DNA of 11,082 nucleotides, taken from Bacteroidetes bacterium UBA2364. Lineage in GTDB: Bacteria; Bacteroidota; Rhodothermia; Rhodothermales; UBA2364. Positions within the stretch are counted from its first letter, which is position 1; every line of letters begins with the position of its first letter. The translations under genes and the position numbers were made by a program. This document shows positions 6,505 through 11,082 of this stretch, piece by piece. The notes under the pieces were generated by a model. It was not told where the DNA came from and made no database searches. It saw nothing but the letters and a program-made list of their open reading frames with translations. Location of the stretch: assembly GCA_002344075.1 (NCBI GenBank), contig DDTM01000102.1:384-11465 (forward strand), read 5' to 3'.

Positions 6505-6522
6505 GTAAAGTATATCCTTTAC
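6505..6522. promoter_or_regulatory. short inverted repeat ahead of the SusC-type gene
   Basis: GTAAAG at 6505-6510 and CTTTAC at 6517-6522 form a perfect 6-bp inverted repeat with a 6-base spacer, ending 33 bases before the SusC-type ATG. The 97-bp gap is A/T-rich and must hold the promoter unless transcription enters from the arginase gene. The repeat may be an operator or small hairpin. I could not find a convincing TTG-N20-TAnnTTTG pair here. Support is weak because short A/T-rich palindromes are common. Confidence 0.2.
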
Positions 6523-6555
6523 CTCCCATTATAAACCCAAACACACCCTAATAAC

Positions 6556-9500
6556 ATGAAAGGTAAAACGACCAGATGGTTACTGGGCCTGTTCTGTCTA
6601 TGCTTGTCTCCCGCTACAATGGCGCAAAGTGTAGTAACAGGAAAAGTGACTTCCGCCGATGACGGCACCCCTTTACCCGGTGTCACGGTCACCGTAAAAG
6701 GCACGACGAATGGCGTGCTGACCAATGCTTCTGGGGATTATCGTATCAGTTTGTCCGCAAACAGAATATTGGTATTTAGTTTTGTAGGCTACCTGACGCA
6801 AGAAGTTTCTGTAAATGGCCGCTCCGAAATCAATATAGCGCTCGTCACCGACACCAAGAGCCTCGGTGAAGTGGTGGTTACCGGTTTTGGTGCACAAATC
6901 AAACGCGAAGTAACCGGAAATATCGCCAAAATTAAATCTGCCGATATTCAGGATGTACCTGTTTTTGGGGTAGATCAAGCCATTCAGGGCAAGGCTGCCG
7001 GTGTACAAGTAAATGCAGGTAGTGGTAAGCTAGGACAAGCAGTACGCATCAGTGTGCGTGGGCCTTCCTCTGTCACGGCCTCGAATCAACCCCTTTTTGT
7101 GGTGGATGGGATCCCGATCACCAATAATGACCTCTCGCTAAGCGGCGGCGATACCAACCCGTTGGTGGACCTCAACTCACAAGACATCGCCTCTATTGAG
7201 GTGCTGAAAGACGCTTCTGCCGGTGCTATCTACGGCTCTCGTGCGGCCAATGGCGTTATTCTCATTACGACCAAACAGGGACGTTCAAGTGGAAAAACCA
7301 ATGTGCAATTTGGCTATTCTGCCGGAAATAGTAAACCCACCCGCGTGGTTAAGTTTCTGAATACCGAACAATATATTGACTATTACCTCAAAGCGGCGGG
7401 TAACTCCGATGCAATCGAGAAAATAGACCCCAACGCCAATGACTCCTATACGACGGCCATGAAGGACTTTTTTGAGAGCCAAAGCCTCGGAACGTTTGGC
7501 ACCTCGGATGAGGCTGATACGGATTGGGGGGCCTTGGCTTTCCAAGATGCGCCACAAAGTCAGTATGACTTGAGCATCAGTGGTGGAAATGACAAAACGG
7601 CGTTTTATGTGTCTGGACAATGGTTAGACCAAAAAGGGATTATTTTGGGAAATGCCGTGAACCGGATTTCAGGGCGCCTGAACCTCGAACACAAGGCGTC
7701 CGATCGTTTCCGTCTGGGAGCCAATATGGGGCTTTCCCGTAGTTTGAACAATCGTCTTTCTGGGGACCGTCAGTTCGACAACCCTATGCAGATGGTGGCA
7801 CTTCCACCCATGACACCCGAAAAGGACCCAGACACGGGGCTTCCAGTTGGAACACCACCCGGAGATAGCAACATTCCGCTCTATTATAACCCGATCGTCA
7901 ATATTGGAAACTCGTATTACAATACATCCGTCAACCGGAATATCAGCAATGTGTATGGTGTCTTGCAGATTATGAAGGGTCTTACCTTCCGTTCCGAAGT
8001 TGGGGTGGATATTCTGAACCAATTCGAGGAACAATATTATAACAGCAAAACTGTCCGGAACTTTGGTGCTCTGCAAGGACTTTCCCGCAACCGCGCAGTG
8101 CGTGTTGAAAACCTGAACACCAACAATTACTTTAGCTATTGGACCGTTAGCGGAAAACATGCGTTGGATGCCACCTTGGGAACGTCTTTCCAAGCATCCC
8201 AAACCAAAACTGGTTATACTGAAGGCCAAGACTTTCCATCAGATGCCTATCGCTACATTGCGAGTGCCGCAAAAAAAACCGACGGTAGTTCTTCGCAAAC
8301 CGACTTTCGCTTTGTTTCTTACTTTGCCCGTACCAATTATAAACTGGCCGATAAATACCTACTCGGCCTGAGTGCCCGTTTGGATGGCTCCTCCCGTTTT
8401 GGTCGTGACAGCCGATATGGCTTCTTCCCCGCTGCTTCTGCTGGCTGGGTACTTTCTGATGAATCCTTCCTGAAAGGTAACAAACTGATCAGCTTCTTGA
8501 AACTCCGTGTCAGCTACGGAATTACGGGTAATGCCGAAATCGGAAACTTCCCTCAGTTGGGGCTTTTTACGGGCGATGCAGGATACAATGGTCAGCCCGG
8601 ACAACGCCCCTCGCAATTGGCCAATCCGAACCTAAGCTGGGAAACCACCAATCAGGCAGATTTTGGCTTGGACTTTGGGTTCTTCAAAAATCGAATCAAT
8701 GGCGAGGTTGACTATTATGCCAAAAAGACCACAGGGCTTCTATTGAACGTAAACGTACCAGCCTCTACCGGGTTTTTGATTCAAACCCAAAACGTGGGTA
8801 AACTGACGAATAATGGCTGGGAGTTTGTACTCAATACCAATAATTTGGACGGAGCATTCCAATGGACAACGGGCATAAACTTGGCCTATAATAAAAACAA
8901 AATTACAGATCTGGATGGCCAAATTATTGAAGGCGGGCTAAGCGCCATGAGCCGAGCCGTAGAAGGCCAGCCGCTTGGTGCTTTCTTTACGGTCGAGTAT
9001 GCAGGTGTGGATCCTGCAAATGGTGATGCACTTTGGTACTTAAATACCAAAAATGCAGACGGAACCATTAATCGTGGCACGACGAATAGTTACAGCAAAG
9101 CCCAACGGGTGGTAGTGGGGAGTGCACTACCAACTTGGATTGGAGGGGTTACGAATACCTTCCGGTACAACAATCTGGAACTCTCGGTATTCTTTAACGG
9201 TCAGTATGGCAACAAAATTAACTTTTATGGCGCAGGGCGTTTCTCCTCGGCAAATGGCCGTTTTGAGGATAACCAAACTGTGGATCAGTTGGATTCTTGG
9301 ACACCCACCAATACCGATACCGATGTACCACAAGCCCGTTTGTATTATAACAATGGCGCACAAGCGTCCAGCCGTTTTATTCAGGATGGTTCATTCTTGC
9401 GCTTGCGTACAGCTACTTTGTCCTACAATGTCCCCGTTCAATGGCTCAAAAAAGCCCGTGTAAGTGCGGCTCGCTTATACGTAAGTGGGTATAACCTCTG

Positions 9501-9636
9501 GACCCTCACGAATTATACAGGCTGGGATCCGGAAGTGAATGCGGACGACATCGTAACGAATATTGCCCAAGGATACGATTTTTATTCCCCACCTCAACCG
9601 AAAACGGTTCTCGTTGGGATTAACCTCGGATTCTAA
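6556..9636 (+). CDS. SusC/RagA-family TonB-dependent outer-membrane transporter
   Basis: A 1026-residue outer-membrane barrel that imports a ligand captured by its SusD partner, using energy from TonB-ExbBD. Residues 1-24 (MKGKTTRWLLGLFCLCL...TMAQ) are a signal peptide. Residues 25-98 form the carboxypeptidase-regulatory-like domain typical of SusC proteins (VVTGKVTSADDGTPLPGVTV, FSFVGYL). SLGEVVVTGFG at 102-112 is the conserved linker to the plug, where the TonB-interacting segment lies. The plug (about 113-242) shows QGKAAGVQV, FVVDGIPI and the SusC signature SIEVLKDASAGAIYGSRAAN. The barrel fills the rest, with family blocks DGSSRFG (from 610), GFFPAASAGW and ANPNLSWETTNQADFG (from 689). 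The chain ends in strand VLVGINLGF with a terminal Phe, the usual outer-membrane assembly signal. No STN domain is present, so control through an anti-sigma partner is not expected. Length and domain order are normal. The substrate cannot be told: no glycosidase, protease or regulator is adjacent on its own strand apart from the genes listed. Confidence 0.96.
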   Translation: MKGKTTRWLLGLFCLCLSPATMAQSVVTGKVTSADDGTPLPGVTVTVKGTTNGVLTNASGDYRISLSANRILVFSFVGYLTQEVSVNGRSEINIALVTDTKSLGEVVVTGFGAQIKREVTGNIAKIKSADIQDVPVFGVDQAIQGKAAGVQVNAGSGKLGQAVRISVRGPSSVTASNQPLFVVDGIPITNNDLSLSGGDTNPLVDLNSQDIASIEVLKDASAGAIYGSRAANGVILITTKQGRSSGKTNVQFGYSAGNSKPTRVVKFLNTEQYIDYYLKAAGNSDAIEKIDPNANDSYTTAMKDFFESQSLGTFGTSDEADTDWGALAFQDAPQSQYDLSISGGNDKTAFYVSGQWLDQKGIILGNAVNRISGRLNLEHKASDRFRLGANMGLSRSLNNRLSGDRQFDNPMQMVALPPMTPEKDPDTGLPVGTPPGDSNIPLYYNPIVNIGNSYYNTSVNRNISNVYGVLQIMKGLTFRSEVGVDILNQFEEQYYNSKTVRNFGALQGLSRNRAVRVENLNTNNYFSYWTVSGKHALDATLGTSFQASQTKTGYTEGQDFPSDAYRYIASAAKKTDGSSSQTDFRFVSYFARTNYKLADKYLLGLSARLDGSSRFGRDSRYGFFPAASAGWVLSDESFLKGNKLISFLKLRVSYGITGNAEIGNFPQLGLFTGDAGYNGQPGQRPSQLANPNLSWETTNQADFGLDFGFFKNRINGEVDYYAKKTTGLLLNVNVPASTGFLIQTQNVGKLTNNGWEFVLNTNNLDGAFQWTTGINLAYNKNKITDLDGQIIEGGLSAMSRAVEGQPLGAFFTVEYAGVDPANGDALWYLNTKNADGTINRGTTNSYSKAQRVVVGSALPTWIGGVTNTFRYNNLELSVFFNGQYGNKINFYGAGRFSSANGRFEDNQTVDQLDSWTPTNTDTDVPQARLYYNNGAQASSRFIQDGSFLRLRTATLSYNVPVQWLKKARVSAARLYVSGYNLWTLTNYTGWDPEVNADDIVTNIAQGYDFYSPPQPKTVLVGINLGF

Positions 9637-9653
9637 CCCTTCCATCTTTAACC

Positions 9654-11009
9654 ATGAACAATATCATGAAAAACTTTAAAAACTGGTTGATGGCAGGCGT
9701 TCTTGCACTCGGACTTTCTGCTTGTGACCAAATGTTGGATGTAAATCCCGTCTTAAGTATTGACGACAAAACGGCCTTACTAACGGCGGATGATGTGCGT
9801 GTAACGCTGACAGGGGCCTTCGACGGCCTAAGCAGCGGGGTATTCTATGGCGGTGCGGTACAATATACCGGCGAATTACTGGGTGATGACCGCGAAGTCG
9901 TGTTTGGTGGAACCTATACCACGCTCGACGAATTCTACCGGAAAACAATTACGACTTCCAATGTGGATGTACGAGACATTTGGGCGCAAGGCTATGCCAC
10001 CATTAACCGTGCAAACCATGTGCTGGCTGCCTTAGACAAAGTGAGTGGGGCGGATAAGGCATATTTTGAAGGGCAGGCCCTTTTTATTCGGGGGGTAGTC
10101 TATTTTGAACTGGCTCGGTTATTTGGAAAGGCTTGGGGAGACGGAGACAACAATACAAACTTGGCTGTACCATTAGTCTTGACGCCCACGCTTGCCGTCA
10201 CCGAGGCAGATTATAAACCCAGAAATACCGTTGCAGCAGTATATGCACAAGTGTTGGAAGACCTCGGCAAAGCGGTAACACTCTTGCCCACGGATGTCGA
10301 AGACGGTGTTGTAACCAAAGATGCTGCTCGGGCCATGCTATCTCGGGTTTATCTGATGCAAGGCAATTATGCTACAGCCCGCGATGTCGCCAATAGCGTA
10401 ATTAGTGGGGGAAACTATGGTCTTACGCCTTCTTTTGAGGAAGCTTTTGCTGATGATACGGCAAGTCCGGAGATAATCTTTAGCATCATTGTTTCCGAAC
10501 AAGACGGGGTGAACAATATGAACACATTTTATGCCTCCACAGATAACCAGGGGCGTGGCGACATCCGTGTTCAAACCAAACACCTTGCCCTATATGAAGC
10601 TGCCGACCAGCGTGGTCGGTTCTTCGAGACGGTAAACAGCCGTGTTTTTACCCTAAAGTTTGCCGATCAATATGGTGATGTACCGATCGTTCGTTTGGCA
10701 GAGATGTACCTGACTCGTGCTGAGTGTAACCAACGTTTAGGTACAACAACAGGTGCTGCTCCCAAAGACGATGTTAATCGCATCCGTCAACGTGCTGGCC
10801 TCTCAGGCTTGGTAGCGGTAACACTGAATGACATCTTGAAAGAACGTAAGTTGGAACTGGCCTTTGAGGGGCACCAAGTCCATGATATCAAACGCACCAA
10901 AGGTGTTGTTGGGGCTACACCGTTTAGTGCAAACAACCTGGTGCTACCAATCCCACAGCGTGAAATGGACACCAATAATAAATTAGTCCAAAATCCGGGA
11001 TACAACTAA
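9654..11009 (+). CDS. SusD/RagB-family outer-membrane nutrient-binding lipoprotein
   Basis: A 451-residue surface lipoprotein that caps the SusC barrel and binds substrate. The signal peptide ends in lipobox LSAC with lipidated Cys24, followed by DQMLD; acidic residues just after the Cys fit the surface-export signal of Bacteroidota. A second ATG at 9666 (MKNFKNW) would also give a good signal peptide. Family hallmarks in order: IWAQGYATINRANHVL (109-124), FEGQALFIRGVVYFELARLF (138-157), AVPLVLTP (171-178), helical TPR-like stretch KDAARAMLSRVYLMQGNY (222-239), SPEIIFSI (271-278), VPIVRLAEMYLTRAECNQRL (343-362), VNRIRQRAGL (374-383), ILKERKLELAFEGHQVHDIK (394-413), and the C-terminal LPIPQREMD...LVQNPGYN. 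It is at the short end for the family (often about 500-600 residues), suggesting a reduced binding face. It starts 17 bp after the SusC-type gene and is surely co-transcribed, ending at the terminator downstream. Confidence 0.95.
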   Translation: MNNIMKNFKNWLMAGVLALGLSACDQMLDVNPVLSIDDKTALLTADDVRVTLTGAFDGLSSGVFYGGAVQYTGELLGDDREVVFGGTYTTLDEFYRKTITTSNVDVRDIWAQGYATINRANHVLAALDKVSGADKAYFEGQALFIRGVVYFELARLFGKAWGDGDNNTNLAVPLVLTPTLAVTEADYKPRNTVAAVYAQVLEDLGKAVTLLPTDVEDGVVTKDAARAMLSRVYLMQGNYATARDVANSVISGGNYGLTPSFEEAFADDTASPEIIFSIIVSEQDGVNNMNTFYASTDNQGRGDIRVQTKHLALYEAADQRGRFFETVNSRVFTLKFADQYGDVPIVRLAEMYLTRAECNQRLGTTTGAAPKDDVNRIRQRAGLSGLVAVTLNDILKERKLELAFEGHQVHDIKRTKGVVGATPFSANNLVLPIPQREMDTNNKLVQNPGYN

Positions 11010-11027
11010 GATTCCATTATCTTACAG

Positions 11028-11062
11028 AAAAGGCTGCATTGGAAACGATGTGGCCTTTTTTT
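11028..11062 (+). terminator. intrinsic terminator of the susCD-type unit
   Basis: AAAAGGCTGCAT at 11028-11039 pairs over 12 bp with ATGTGGCCTTTT at 11048-11059, with two G-T pairs and an 8-base loop. A run of seven T residues (11056-11062) covers the end of the stem. It lies 18 bases after the SusD-type stop codon and closes the transport unit, so nothing further downstream is needed to complete the operon. Confidence 0.85.
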
Positions 11063-11082
11063 GTGCGCCCGGCATGTGCGCA

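Noticed and set aside
7669..8229. 186-codon minus-strand frame inside the SusC-type gene
   Set aside because: It is antisense to well-conserved barrel sequence and has no recognisable features; long antisense frames are common opposite such genes.
11056..11082. Direct repeat TGTGCGC at the window end
   Set aside because: Two copies of 7 bases at the edge cannot be judged without the following sequence.

Overview
The window reads as a chromosomal segment of a bacterium from the Bacteroidota or a close relative (Rhodothermota and Balneolota are alternatives). The evidence is a SusC/SusD outer-membrane import pair, a C-terminal type IX secretion (T9SS) sorting domain on a secreted hydrolase, A/T-rich sequence rather than Shine-Dalgarno sites ahead of starts, and candidate promoters of the TTG-N20-TAnnTTTG type. 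The genus cannot be fixed from the sequence alone.

Layout. Bases 1-577 hold no convincing gene. They contain what looks like a small non-autonomous transposon (a MITE): 13-bp perfect terminal inverted repeats at 91-103 and 532-544, flanked by an 8-bp direct repeat GATTGGAA at 82-89 and 545-552. A family of short GC-rich palindromes lies inside it. On the minus strand, 578-3220 encodes an 880-residue secreted alpha/beta-hydrolase (lipase/esterase-like) with a signal peptide, two copies of an accessory module, the hydrolase domain and a T9SS sorting domain. This gene appears much more AT-rich than the rest of the window. Bases 3221-3597 are an intergenic region between two divergent genes, with candidate promoters and a perfect 10-bp inverted repeat.

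The plus strand then carries an M28-family metallopeptidase lipoprotein (3598-5256), an arginase (5493-6458), a SusC-type TonB-dependent transporter (6556-9636) and its SusD-type lipoprotein partner (9654-11009). The pair is closed by a clear intrinsic terminator at 11028-11062.

Function. SusC and SusD are 17 bp apart and almost certainly form one transcription unit and one outer-membrane uptake complex, but no enzyme in the window tells its substrate. The peptidase and arginase are compatible with use of peptides and arginine as carbon and nitrogen sources. The gaps between them, and a hairpin after the peptidase gene, suggest separate units rather than one operon. The hydrolase is convergent with whatever lies to the left and is probably an independent, possibly acquired, gene.

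No wholly new multi-gene system is evident. The most notable items are the transposon footprint with intact target duplication, the duplicated module in the hydrolase, the palindrome overlapping the candidate peptidase promoter, and an arginase with His where the mammalian enzyme has substrate-binding Asn130.
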